This document shows positions 24,280 to 35,720 of a DNA stretch of 64,000 nucleotides, one piece after another (position 1 is the first letter of the stretch; each line of letters starts with the position of its first letter). The DNA is from Venturia oleaginea (lineage: Eukaryota > Ascomycota > Dothideomycetes > Venturiales > Venturiaceae). Below the pieces are notes generated by a model. That model did not search any database. It saw nothing but the letters and a program-made list of their open reading frames with translations, and was not told where the DNA came from. The position numbers and the translations under genes were made by a program. Location of the stretch: contig JABMLP010000005.1 in assembly GCA_013176395.1 (NCBI GenBank), positions 744,001-808,000 of the forward strand, written 5' to 3'.

Positions 24280-27200
24280 TCAATCACGGGCACTGACTGG
24301 GTTGATCGTTTGAGTGTTCTTGTGAACGAAGCATGCCATGGTGATATTCTTCTGGAGCTTGATTCCACCTTCAATCTTTCCGCGGAGTCCAAAGTCGAAT
24401 TGCAGAAGCCAGGTCTTCAGCCGAACCAAGCGCACTTCGTCATCAGTTGGATAGAAGACATTGATTTGGACAGTTCCAAGTGGGCGCTTGCCGCCTGCAT
24501 TGACAAGGTGAAGGTCGTCGGACATTGGGCGCCATTCAACAGCGTCGCGAGACACATAGAAGGAGTCGGCAAGGAACATCAAACGGTCCAACAGCGACTT
24601 TCCGACACCCTTGTGAGCGTACTCGGGATGAACGAAGACCTCTAGGTCAGCAGCATATCTGAAGAGACTGTGAGTGCCCTCATGCTCGTCAGTGTATGCG
24701 AAGCCGACAACCTTCTCCTGCGTGGACTGAAGATTGGCACGCTGACCACCAGTCTGCTTGACCTTTAAGACCGCAACGATTATGTTTAAGTTGGCAGCAG
24801 CAATATCACGTCGCCTAGCTTCCATCTCAGCGGCAGTAATTGGAGTCATGGCAGAGGAGTAGTGAGTGCTGACGTAGTGGTTGTAGATGTGCGCCATCTG
24901 GGCGTCGTCTCGGTTGGTTGCTGGGCGCAGATAGATGTTGGCTGCAGGCTTGTGAGGATTTGGTGGAGGTGCAACCACAGGACGCTTGGCCTCCCTCTTC
25001 ATCGACCTAAACTGCTTCTGTCGAATGGCCTCTCTCTTAGCTGCATCCTTACGCTTGTTCTCAACAATCAGCTTGGAGGTCGTTTCCGCAGTCTGGTTCT
25101 TGCCTTTTTGGTATAGGATAACACCGGTATCAGCTACATCCAACTTAGGCTCTAGGCCTGGGAGAGACTCTTGGAAGTCGGAAATCACTTGGTCGTTAGA
25201 GTTGTGAGCTGGGGTGGAATATCGCTGCCAGAAGGGAGGGAAGAGTACGTCTTCCTCCTCGAGAGGCTCAGGTCTGCTCTGGAGAAGACAATTCCAAAAC
25301 TCCTGTAAGGACTTACCTTCGATCTTCTCTGGCACCCAAGAGCGAGGAACATTCTCAGAGGTAATTGCGTTGCCATTAGCATCCATGAGCTGGACTGTCA
25401 TCTTCGACGTGCCATTTTGGATGACAAGGTAGTGGCTGTTGGTGCGGTTGATCCAAGTAGCGATGTCTTCGGCAAACTTATCAGCTCTCTTGTACTGGTT
25501 GCGACCCGCCCATTCAACGGGAGCTGGAAGCCAGTCTCCATCCCACTGACGAAGGCACAAGTCTGGCGAGTTCTCGTCCGCGGATGGCCAATCGTTGTTC
25601 TTGATCTCTCCTTCAGAAGTATCTTCATCAATGAGGCAGTCGCTAAGCGGACGTGGTCTCATTGCCTTTGTCTCTGCCTTGCTCAGCCATCCATTGCGAT
25701 GGGGCATGTTGTTTGTGACTGGTGACGAAGCTCGAACAGCTGGACGGAAGTTCGTAAATCCTTCAAGTGTGGTTGCAAGCTTCATAGGCGCGGCAACCTT
25801 GGGCTTCGATTGGGTGACGGGCTCCGCAGCTTTGGGCTCTGGAGCAGAGACTGACTCTGTAGCGGCTGGCTCTGTAGCGGCTGGCTCTGCAGCGGCTGGC
25901 TCTGTAGCGGCTGGCTCTGTAACGGCTGGCTCTGCAGCGGCTGGCTCTGTAGCGGCTGGCTCTGTAGCGGCTGGCTCTGCAGCGGCTGGCTCTGTAGCGG
26001 CTGGCTCTGTAGCGGCTGGCTCTGCAGCGGCTGGCTCTGTAGCGGCTGGCTCTGTAGCAGCTGGCCCTCTAGCAGCTGGCTCGACTGGCGCGGTGGCGTG
26101 CTCTGGAGCGTTAGACACAGCTTCTTGCTGAGGGCTTGGGACGGAAACGTGCTGAGAACTAATCGGCGCGACAACGATGCTTTCCGACAGGAATGGCGCA
26201 GCATTCTGTGGCTTGTATGGTGTGATGGACGTAGGGAGGAGCATCTTGGTGGTAGTTGCCATTGCAGTATCGTGAACTGAGGCGTGAGAATAGACGTCGG
26301 AGGTAGTCGAACCGGAAGTCAAGGCTGGAGCAGTGCTCTGAGCGGCGACTGAGGGTGCAGTAACCGACTGCTCGGCGTTGGAAGCGCCAGTTGAGTGAGC
26401 GGCGTCGGAATGTTCGTCGTACTTCTGTGACCCACGGGTGCTACTTCCTGAGATGGAAGGAGCAGCTGAGGGCTTGGCTGGAGTAATGAACGTAACCGCT
26501 TTTGGGCGCGTGACACTGGTCTGTTGAGACTTGGACTGACTGTAGCAGAGTGTGTAAGCGGGTGATCGAGTGAGTACGGAGTGATGTGAGTGAGTGAGGA
26601 AGGGAGTGAAGAAGAGAGACTTACAAGCTCCACTGAGTGAAGTTGGTAGCGAGTCCGACGGCGGCTGGTTTTGCTGATACCTTTGGAGGTGAAGGCACTG
26701 CCTTTTCTGGAGTGTCTGTAGGTGATGACAATGACCTTTCTGGAGCGTCTGCAGGTGAGGATACTGCCTTTTCTGGAGCCTTTGCAGCTGCAATGATCTT
26801 TTGAGCGATCTCAGCCACCCTCCGCTCGTTCTCCTCTCGAATCTTCGTGTAGTCTACAACATAGCGAAGTCCCTCTCCACCATTTTCGAGTGCCTCCTTC
26901 TTGCGCTTGTCGACAAGTTCTTGCTGTGTGTCCATGACCATGCAAACAGCTATCAAATCAGCAGTGGCCTTGAGGATCGTCTCTGGAGCTTGCGCTTTTG
27001 CGATCTGCTCTGCGGTTGGAGCAACTGGAGCCCACCTAGATCCCGCCAAGCCCATGCCGAAAATGGTCTTTCTGGAGTTGGCATAATCGGAGCTGTTGTT
27101 GCCTTTAATGAAGTCAGCTTTGGTCAAGGATGGATAAACCAAGGTATCGTTAATTTGAAGTCCCTCAAATGCGTATCGAAGCTGGTAAATTTCCGGCAAT

Positions 27201-27413
27201 CCTCGAAGTGAGGTTTTCCAGAAATTTCTCAATATCGATCTCGGATTGATTGCGCTGAACGAGAAACAGAGAATGGGCAGCATTGTGGGGATTCGACTTA
27301 CTCTTGGCCGACACTGGAGACTCCTTGACCTGCTCGCTGGTGGCTATTGTAATGGAAGTTGCGAACTTTCTCATATGTGGAGGCACCCATTTGACCTGCT
27401 CGGTGATGGCCAT
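24280..27413 (-). CDS. GNAT-domain acetyltransferase-like protein with a long disordered repeat region
   Basis: Exons (minus): 27413-27302, 27201-26625, 26539-24280. Intron 1 (100 nt) has GTAAGT donor and a CGAG acceptor; it is the only pairing I found that uses the strong donor and keeps frame, joining VSAK to RLPEIYQLRYAFEG. Intron 2 (85 nt) is GTAAGT...CTACAG. Product 982 residues. N-terminus VKWVPPHMRKF, then a conserved region with GMGLAGSRWAP, a coiled segment, and a Ser/Thr/Ala-rich disordered part with a 15-bp-unit repeat encoding TEPAA/AEPAA blocks. The last 220 residues are a GNAT fold: IYLRPATNRDDAQMAHIYNHY, then VVGFAY, DLEVFVHPEYAHKGVGKSLLDRL (acetyl-CoA-binding loop H-K-G-V-G-K). 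Substrate unknown. An in-frame ATG at 27283 inside intron 1 offers an alternative shorter start. Confidence 0.85.
25859..26070. repeat. 15-bp coding tandem repeat (EPAA blocks)
   Basis: About fourteen units of a 15-bp repeat (plus strand GCGGCTGGCTCTGTA and variants) with a 45-bp higher order (TEPAA TEPAA AEPAA on the minus strand). In frame in the GNAT gene, so length changes would keep the reading frame. Confidence 0.9.
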
Positions 27414-29049
27414 TTTGATATTGAGCTTGCGACGCGTTTGGGTAATTGTGAGTGGTTTTGAATTTGTGTGTAGATGAGTGGATTGTAAATTTAGAGAGAA
27501 CGTGTGTGCTCCTTTTTATGTGAACGATGAAAATCTTGATCTGGCTGCGAACCGTGGAAAAGATGAAAAGCTTGATCTAGTTGCGGAAAGCATATAAGCA
27601 GGAACAAACGGTATCAACTAGTCCACTTTGGGCCAGAAACTGCCTCTTTTCAACAATCTTGGATAGCGCCAGAATATCATTGGCTCTTTTCAATTGTTCT
27701 ATTCATTCCACCGTCACCTGACTCACAGGCTATTGTCGAAGTTGCCAGGTCAGTGCTCCAGGCTGATGGATCTTGGGATTTGGTCACCGTCCGGGGTCAG
27801 TTTGATGTACTCAACTTGCGAAGCACTGCCATAATTTTCCGCCAGCTTTGCCTGATGCTATTCTTCCCTGGAACTTATCTCTTCAACTGCTCTTGCTAGT
27901 GCCATGCTGTTTTGGCCGATCAAATCACTTCAACATATCATCCTACAATGGAGATCGATACCGCTAAGATTCCGGAAATTTGAAGGAATGACTTTTCCGA
28001 AATTTAGGGACATCGATCATGATTTCAAGCGTGCTATGCAAAATGAAGTCATCTTGTTCCTGATGGAAAGGAAGTAACGAATCAACTGTGGCGCCGCTGA
28101 GCTCACAAATAATTCACTCACTTTCTATATTCCGATGCAGACTTTGGAGTTCAAATTTAGGTGTTTCCTAGTTCTCGAGTTCCATTAATTACGATACTCA
28201 ACGGCTATACTCACCATCACTCTCCACCCCAAATGACCACTGCGGGACCATCAGATCAATTCCCTTTGACGATACCTAGATCCAAATCTAAACTGTCTGG
28301 TAGATCGACAGCAAAACAGTTCTGGAGAAGTGTTACAATGGGGCACGGGAAATCTACCGATGTTGGTGTCGAGTTAAGAGGCCTCAAATACAATGACATC
28401 TTTGGCATCTAGACAGTTGGAAGAAGGGCACTGTATTCACGACTCTGCGGGCGACGATAGCTCTAAACTTACTCGCCATGAATGTTCAACGATTGACGAC
28501 AACCTTCATCATCCCTAGTGACCGGTGACTACAATTTCCTTGACTATCTAGATCTTTCAAACATCTCCGGTATTAAGCAGATGATTAGAAGACCTCACCG
28601 CCAATCCAATATCGCTATCGCCATCACCGCAGGGTGTTGTTCGCTCTCACCATTGAAGACAACTATACAAGGCTTCAACCAGGAGGACAATCATGCACTC
28701 TCAACTCTCAACTCGCTGCCACACATCGGAAAGAATTGGGGGACATACCTAAACCTTCATCCGCCTCCGAAAACATGAGTAGAGCCCGGGGCGCTTGGAC
28801 CATGTCTTCCTCGTCGGAAGATACGATAGCAACGAGGTAAAAGGCTGCCGCAAGCGAATTTTTCACAACGTGAGGGAAACAGAGCCGCGAGTTCCCAAGG
28901 GCCGGGCGAGGGAGAAGAGTTTTGTGGTCAATCCTAGCACTTCGGGTGGAATCTTGGTCATTCTTTTCTCGAGATTGCCGTGAGAACCTCCACACAACAT
29001 CAGCCATTTACCGAACACCAATACTGGCAAGGTTTCCGCATCGAGTAGG
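27414..29049. other. intergenic between GNAT gene and ARL2
   Basis: Divergent genes, so both promoters lie here. A 60-codon ATG frame at 28232-28412 (plus) has no recognisable features. Nothing else supported. Confidence 0.5.
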
Positions 29050-29894
29050 ATGCTGTCGATATTGAGAAAGGCGCGCTTGAAGGATAAGGAGATGCGAATC
29101 CTATTGCTGTGAGTATTCGTTGTTCTCGCGGAAAGGGCATTCCTTTGATATCGTTCACCTCAGGGGCCTCGACGCAGCCGGGAAAACCACGATATGCAAG
29201 AAGTTGCTCAATGAACCCATCGACGGCGTCAGTCCTACACTGGGCTTCATCATCAAGACAATCGAATATGAAGGGTACGTCGTCCGCATCAAGATCTGTC
29301 CTCGCAGTGAAAATTCTGACCAAGTCTGACACTGTCCAGTTACAAACTAAACATCTGTAAGGCGAAGCAATAGCATACGGTCTCGCTTAAATTAACAGCA
29401 AGCTTCAGGGGACGTCGGAGGCCAGAAGACTCTGCGCACGTATTGGAAGAACTACTTTGAGAAGACTGACACTCTGATCTGGGTGGTGGATTCGACCGAT
29501 GCGGCTCGTCTCGAAGACTGCCGGGAGGAGCTGATGAAGCTTTTGCAGGAGGAGGTATGTTAAAATTCGTATGATTATGAAGCAGACTTGGGCTTCTTCT
29601 AATCCGTAGAATTCGATAGCGACTGATGGGCGCAAGTTTGCTCGTTTTCAAGAACAAGAGCGATGTGCCGGGGTGCTTGAGCGAGGATGAGGTGCGAAAG
29701 GTAAAAAACGTCCGCTAAGATTTCCCGGACAGTACCGAATGTTGATTGATTGACAAACCCAGGCCCTGCAACTCGACGACATCAAAACCCATCGCTGGAA
29801 AATCATCGCCTGCAGTGCCGTCTCAGGACTTGGCCTCAAGGAAGGTCTGAGCTGGGTGGTACAGGACGCAAGAGAGCGGTTGTTCCTGTTCTAA
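29050..29894 (+). CDS. ARL2: ADP-ribosylation factor-like GTPase 2 (ARL2; yeast CIN4)
   Basis: Small GTPase acting with tubulin cofactors (TBCD/TBCE) in alpha/beta-tubulin assembly. Six exons: 29050-29108, 29164-29274, 29340-29356, 29409-29554, 29620-29700, 29763-29894; introns 52-65 nt. Exon 3 is a 17-nt micro-exon whose inclusion yields GYKLNIWDVGGQK. Product 181 residues. P-loop GLDAAGKTT at residues 21-29 (most ARL2 have N where A24 stands), switch I region SPTLGF, switch [19 protein letters not shown], guanine-specificity NKSD, and C-terminal CSAVSG. Residue 2 is Leu, not Gly, so N-myristoylation is not expected, as for known ARL2. Start [14 protein letters not shown] matches the amphipathic N-terminal helix. 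Confidence 0.96.
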
Positions 29895-30289
29895 GCCGTC
29901 CCTATCACTGTTCTACGACGACGAGTTTAAGGCTGAGAAAAGCTCTGATAAACAATCGCATGAGGCTAGCGTGTGTTTGACAAGCCGATTCCCTGAAACA
30001 CAGTCGATTGTTGATTGAGGTGAAAACAATTTGAAGATTTCGGTCAGTAGAAGGCGCGACGGGAGTATGGATGGAACCGGCTCAATGCCTTCCAGAGAAC
30101 AGCCTGATAGATAATTCTTACAAACACAATTCTCTTCCATTGCATGACACAATGTGCCAACTTGATCCGAGCTGTGGAACTACCCGTGGTTGAGTCGTAC
30201 TCGTGTGGATCAGAGCATCTAAGGGGAACTTGAAGGCTTCATCCACCAGGATCATCAAGCCCTCCCGTCCGCCGTGCGCCTGCTCAATC
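29895..30289. other. ARL2 3' side and promoter of the DUF4045-gelsolin gene
   Basis: 395 bp, no gene seen; genes are tandem on the plus strand. Confidence 0.45.
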
Positions 30290-33200
30290 ATGGCTGATCG
30301 CACCTCTGAGGACCTGACCCCCTCAGAATTTGTCCGAAACATACACGCCCTGGGCAAGAAAAAGGATGCAGAGGACGCGAAGCGGATTGCAGAGCTAGAG
30401 TCACAGATTCTTGTTGACCGTGAATTGAGAGCGCAGAGGAGAGCCGGTGAGTTGTTTATGCTTTGCCATATGCGCAGAGTTGCTTTGTGTTTCTATTCTT
30501 GGGCTGAGACGCGCTGACCTTTTATCTTTCCAGAGCGTACACGATCACTCTCGCCTGAGAAAAGTCCAGCGGCTGGTGTTGTCAACATGTCGCCCGCCGA
30601 TATTTCCTCCCCATCCTCCCAAAACATCGACGCAAAGAAAATGGCAGAAAAGAACCCGGCATCACCTCCGACCAGCACCCTTTCTCGCTCAGGGACACTA
30701 TCATGGCAGCAGCGCCCAAAGTCAAGCAGTGGACGTAGGCCGCTGTCTATGCTCGCAGCAGAGAACGCAGCCAGAAGTCCTCGCGGTACACCAGAGCCAA
30801 ACACAGCACAAGAAGGACAGGAGCCATCAAGGGCGCAGATCGCCGAGGCATTGGGTTCAAGAGACCCTTCGTGGTTTAAACAAACAGCAGACAGAGGAAT
30901 TGGCTCGGCAGCATACAGGAAAAGCCAGGAGGACCTCGTCGTGGAAGCATCTCCCCCGTCCGGAAGAATGAGACTGCCCGGCATGTCGCGAGAATCCACG
31001 GTTGAATCGGAGAGTCCTACAAGTCTTCTACTAGAAGAGACGCGTTCGACTTCTCCTTCGCGGGCCAGCTCAGTCAGAAGCAGCGCGGCTTGGGGTGGTA
31101 GCAGATATTCGAACACCATCAATGCTTCGGATACGGGCTCCCTCAGACTCAACAAGTCTCCGCAAGCCTCCATCCTGACGGATGCCCCGAAGCTTGATCC
31201 TCCCGCCTTGGAGCGCGGCCGCAGATCACCAGTCAGTGCACGACCACCGTCACCTACAAAGGGCATGGGAGGCTTTGTCGAAAGCGCAATGATGAGAAGG
31301 CAAGACAGTGTTAGCAAGCGGTGGAGCCAACAAGCATCACCAGGACTCAGCCGACAGAGCTCCACGGCAAGCAACAGGAACAGTTATATAGGTCCTTCTT
31401 CATCTGCGACAGGTGTGATACGCCATGATCGAGCTCCGTCGAGCTTGAGCCGTGATCAATCGCTCGAGTCTGGCAGCGGTTCGCGGCCGACTTCCAGCCA
31501 CAGCAATGTCACAGCGCGAGCTTTGGACGACTCGGCAACAGAAAATGATCGTGATGTCTTTGTGAAGCCGGCGCTGCCTTATCACAGGCGTTCCAAATCC
31601 GTGGCATCAATCTCGGCTTTGAGCCAAGGCTCTGCCGATCCATCATCGCCATCTAGCCCGAACAAGAGATGGAGTCCGACAAAGTCCAGCTGGCTGGAGT
31701 CTGCATTGACCAAATCTGAAGAAAGGCCAGCCACTCCTACTGCTCCAGTGTCAACACAGCCGTCGTGGATGACTGAGCTGAACAAGAATCGTCTGTCACG
31801 GAGTATCTCACCTACAAAGCAATCGGACACACATGAGCTTACCAAACTGATCTCATCTCGCGAAGTCAAGGCTGAGCCATCCCCGACTCTCGTTAAACCA
31901 AAGTCTCCACCTCCGATCAAAGCAAAATCGCCGCCCCCTCGCAAAGCAAAGTCTCCGCCTCCCATCAAATCAAAGTCTCCACCGTCCTCTGTCAAGGAAA
32001 AATCCCCTCCACCACAGCCGATTAACCCTCTTGTTCTAGGAAAAGAGAAACCGGAAGTACTCCACAAGTACACGTCGTCTTCTCCCGCGTTGTCACATAT
32101 GAGCTCCACCAACCCTTCGGAAAAGCCTGCCCCTGTATCTTCCGCTGCGGCTGGCAAATTTGACTTCAGGGCCAATCTCAAATCACGTCAGGTGCAAAAC
32201 GACAACAGTGGAAAGACCGAACCTGAATTCAAGAATGCACTTGGGAAGCTGAAAAGGGCGCATACGGACAAGATCGCAATTCCAGATCCCTTGAAAGATA
32301 ACATCCTCCGTGGCAAGGCTGGATTGAGTCTTACAGGCGGGCTAGCAAAGCGCGAGAAAGTGGATGAGTTGAAAGATAGCTTGGTCAAGCAAAAACAAAC
32401 TATGCAGGCCAAGGCAGCTTCAGGGGAGACCCCGAAACGTCCCGAAAAGCCAGTAAATGCGCCAGCGACTCCCGAAGCTCTTGCGAAGCGACAGGCTCTT
32501 CAACGATCGCAAAGCTCTAAAGACGAAATCACCGCCACAAAACCTGGAGGTTCCACCCCAGAAGCAATTGCACGCATGAGAAGTCTCAAGGAGCTCAAAG
32601 AAAATCCCAAACCAGCGGAGACTCAAAAGTCCTCAAGCCCGCCTTTGCCATCAAAACCAATACCATTTTCTAGCAATCTTGACTCAGTACTAACACGAAA
32701 GATCTCATCGGAAGCAACTCCTTCCCAACCTCCAACTCTGGACGCAACTCCTTCTGAACCTCCCATCCACCCGGCGTTGAAGTCTAGCGTTGAAGGCACA
32801 AAACCTCAGCCGTTCTCACTCCCTGGCATGGCGAAGGCTGGCGTTTCTGGCAAGCTCGCTGATCGATTCAACCCGGCTCTGCTAGGTGTGCTAGCCAGAG
32901 GACCTCCTGGCCTTAGTCCAAGCGGAGGATCTGCTTCGAAAGCTGTTGCAGGAGATGCTCCACCAATTTCAACAGAACCGCTCGAGCACAAGACTAAAGG
33001 CAGAGCCAAGGGCCCGAAGAGGCGAGCTCCAACTAAGCAGGTCGAGGAGTCCACGAAGTCTACAACGGCGGCCCAAGCTGCTACTGCTGATGAGCATGGT
33101 CATCCCCAAATGCAACAGAAAGGGAGAGATTCGAGTGATATCACCGAGAAGCCATTGCCTTCTCAAGCAACGGTAGGCACTGTCAAAAGTGTCATGTCAG

Positions 33201-35720
33201 CTTTCAAGACGGCTGAAGAGCCTGGAACTCCCACGAAACACTCGCGCAACTCATCCGCATCATTCCCCGCTATTTCTTTGGTCAAGTCGAAGGATGTTCT
33301 GCCCAGTAGCCCCAGAGAATCGAACACATTTGACCGATCCACACCCATGAGTTCCGAGAAGTCACCATCTATCAAGCCGAAACTGTTTGACCGCTCTTCA
33401 CCTCGATCGCCTTTGAACTCCGACACATCACCACCCGTTAAGCCAAAAACTTTTTCTGCCATAAAATCCCCTCAGCTTTCGGAAACATCGCTAAGCTCAA
33501 AGGTAGACGAGCAAGGAAATGCTCCGTCTGAGCGCCCTAAGACGCCACTCAAGTCTTTGCCACAGATCGTTCGAGTGCCCTCGCAAGAACAAGAAACAAC
33601 TGCAAAGCCATTAGGAGCACGTCCCTTGCCAGCAGCGCCACCAAAATCCCCATCCATCAGTGATGCTGTCGAGTCACCACTGCAATCACTCAAGACAACA
33701 CCTCCCTCCATCCGTCAAGATCAGAGCGCCAACTCGCCCATGTCATCATTGAGGAGGGCAGGTCTGCCAACACCACCATCAACAGCATCAAAGGATTCAC
33801 CAGCTACTCCCGGCGCAGAGGCTGCCAACTTGTCCGTGAAGAACGTTGCCTCCCTCTGGGATCGACAGGCTGAACACACGCCTTCAGCGCCCGCACGCGC
33901 CCCATCTCCCGTCAAATTGCCGACCAGACGCGACGAAGAAAAGGCGATGGTAAATGCTGGATTGATGGCGCCACCAGACGTACCATCCCTTCCAAAGAAG
34001 CCTGTAGGGCTAGGCCTGGGTATATCCGATTCCTCAACCCTCCCAGCGTCGTCAGTTGCTAAGCCAGCTGACAGGTCACCGAACAAATTCCCCCTCTCAC
34101 CTTCCTTAAGCGCTGATAGGGCCGGACAATCGCCGCGCATCAGATCGACCACGATCACAATGCCACCAAAGCTGTCTCCTCATATAGACTCAAACAAAGC
34201 ACTGCCTGTACCGCCAGAATCCCCGGTACCTCATACTTCGGAAGCAAATCGCATGTTCTCTGACTTTTTTAATGAAACTCCTGTGGTAGTTCCAGATGAG
34301 GACATGGATACGATCTCAATTTTAGACTCAAGTCCCATTGCAGTTGAGAAGGTGAAGACAGTCCGCAAGCAGCTACAGGAAATGACGGGTGACGGTCGAT
34401 TGACTGCCGTTCCATCGCATCAGGAGCATATCTTATTTGAGGACTCCATGTACCTCTGTACACATACCTTCGACGCGAATGGTACAAGGTTGACTGAGGT
34501 CTGTCTTTGGGTTGGCTCGGGGGTCCCACAAGCAGCAGTTGAGGACGCGCAATTATTCGCGCGAACGGCTGCGAGGAATAGCGAAGGCACTCCAATCGTT
34601 CTCCACCAGGGAGAAGAGACCCCTCGATTCTTGGAAGCTATTGGAGGCATTCTCATCGTATTCCGAGGTGCACGGGCGAAGACTTCATTAGGCGTGCCAA
34701 GCAAGTTCGTACTTTGTGGCAGAAGACACATGGGTCATATTTGTTTCGACGAGGTGGATTTCTCTCTCCTCTCTCTCTTCTCTGGCTTCCCATACCTAAT
34801 ATCCACCAATTCCAAACTCTACCTATGGAAAGGTGTCGGCTGTCACCAGGAAGAACTCAGCTCCGCTCGTCTCATCACCATGGACGTCTCGACCATGCCC
34901 GATCTGACCGAAATAGTTGAAGGCAAGGAGCCACTGCCTTTCTTCACACTTTTCCCAGCTCTCCCGAAGTACCCAAAGAATACGGTCCCACGATCGGCCG
35001 ACCACTGGAGACTCAAAGCCCGCTGCGAGAAATACCGCTGTCGACTTTTTAGAGTAGAGCAGACTAGCACGAGTGAACGCTCTGCGTCATTGCAGGTGAG
35101 CAACTTTTTCAGCAATGTTATTGCGCGGAGACCGAGTTGGTCTTCCCTTACTACCTCCTTGCCACAACGGTCGCCAACTGAGGAACGCGAACAGCCTAGG
35201 ACTCCAACGACGCCTTTGACGCCCAGGACACCTGCCGGATATCGATCTGGTGCTGGCCCAGCGGCATCGGCTGAAACATTCAAGACAAGAATTGTGGAGA
35301 TTGCACCTTTCACGCAGAGGGATGTTGATGCGGAAAGGATTTATGTGCTTGATGCTTTTTTTGAGATGTACATGTAAGTCTCTCCGTCCATCTCTATTGT
35401 TCGCACAAGCAATACTAAGATACAACTACAGCATCATTGGACCTTTGGCACAATCTGAATCCCACGCCTTCGCTACTGCGCTCCTCTTCGCACAAGACTA
35501 TGGTATCATTGCCGCTGGTATGGAGGACAGACCGTTTGTTCCTATCAGCACTGTTGTTCTTGAAGGTGTGCCGAGGGATATGAAACCTTGTTTTCGGAAG
35601 TGGACGGATGAACTTGCTAGTGGGGGGACTGAGGCGTTGATGGCTGGTGTGAAGAGGGGAAGGAGTTTGAGATGTGTGGGGCTTGATGCTGCGCTTGCTG
35701 CTACGAGGAGGAATACTTAG
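30290..35720 (+). CDS. DUF4045 / gelsolin-repeat protein (fungal actin-related, disordered)
   Basis: Exons 30290-30446, 30534-35373, 35432-35720; introns 87 nt (GTGAGT...TTCCAG) and 58 nt (GTAAGT...CTACAG). Product 1761 residues. The N-terminal 50 residues form a charged helix (PSEFVRNIHALGKKKDAEDAKRI). Residues about 60-1270 are Ser/Pro/Lys-rich and disordered, the DUF4045 type, including KSPPP repeats near residues 495-525 (31895-31995). From about residue 1300 come gelsolin-like folds: YLCTHTFDANGTRLTEVCLWVG, then LYLWKGVGCHQEELSSAR, and a third repeat interrupted by a Pro/Thr-rich loop and completed in the last exon. Gelsolin domains bind actin or phosphoinositides; a cytoskeletal role is inferred. 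Long antisense frames inside this gene are compositional shadows. Confidence 0.9.

Noticed and set aside
26621..27283. Start of the GNAT gene at ATG 27283
   Set aside because: Possible, but the exon at 27302-27413 with a GTAAGT donor splices in frame to 27201 and gives a better N-terminus; kept as an alternative only.
27202..27301. Frameshift lesion in the GNAT gene
   Set aside because: First suspected because nearer acceptors break frame; the CGAG acceptor at 27202 resolves it.
31582..34158. Series of long antisense frames opposite the DUF4045-gelsolin gene
   Set aside because: They follow the codon bias of the real plus-strand gene and have no domain; shadows.
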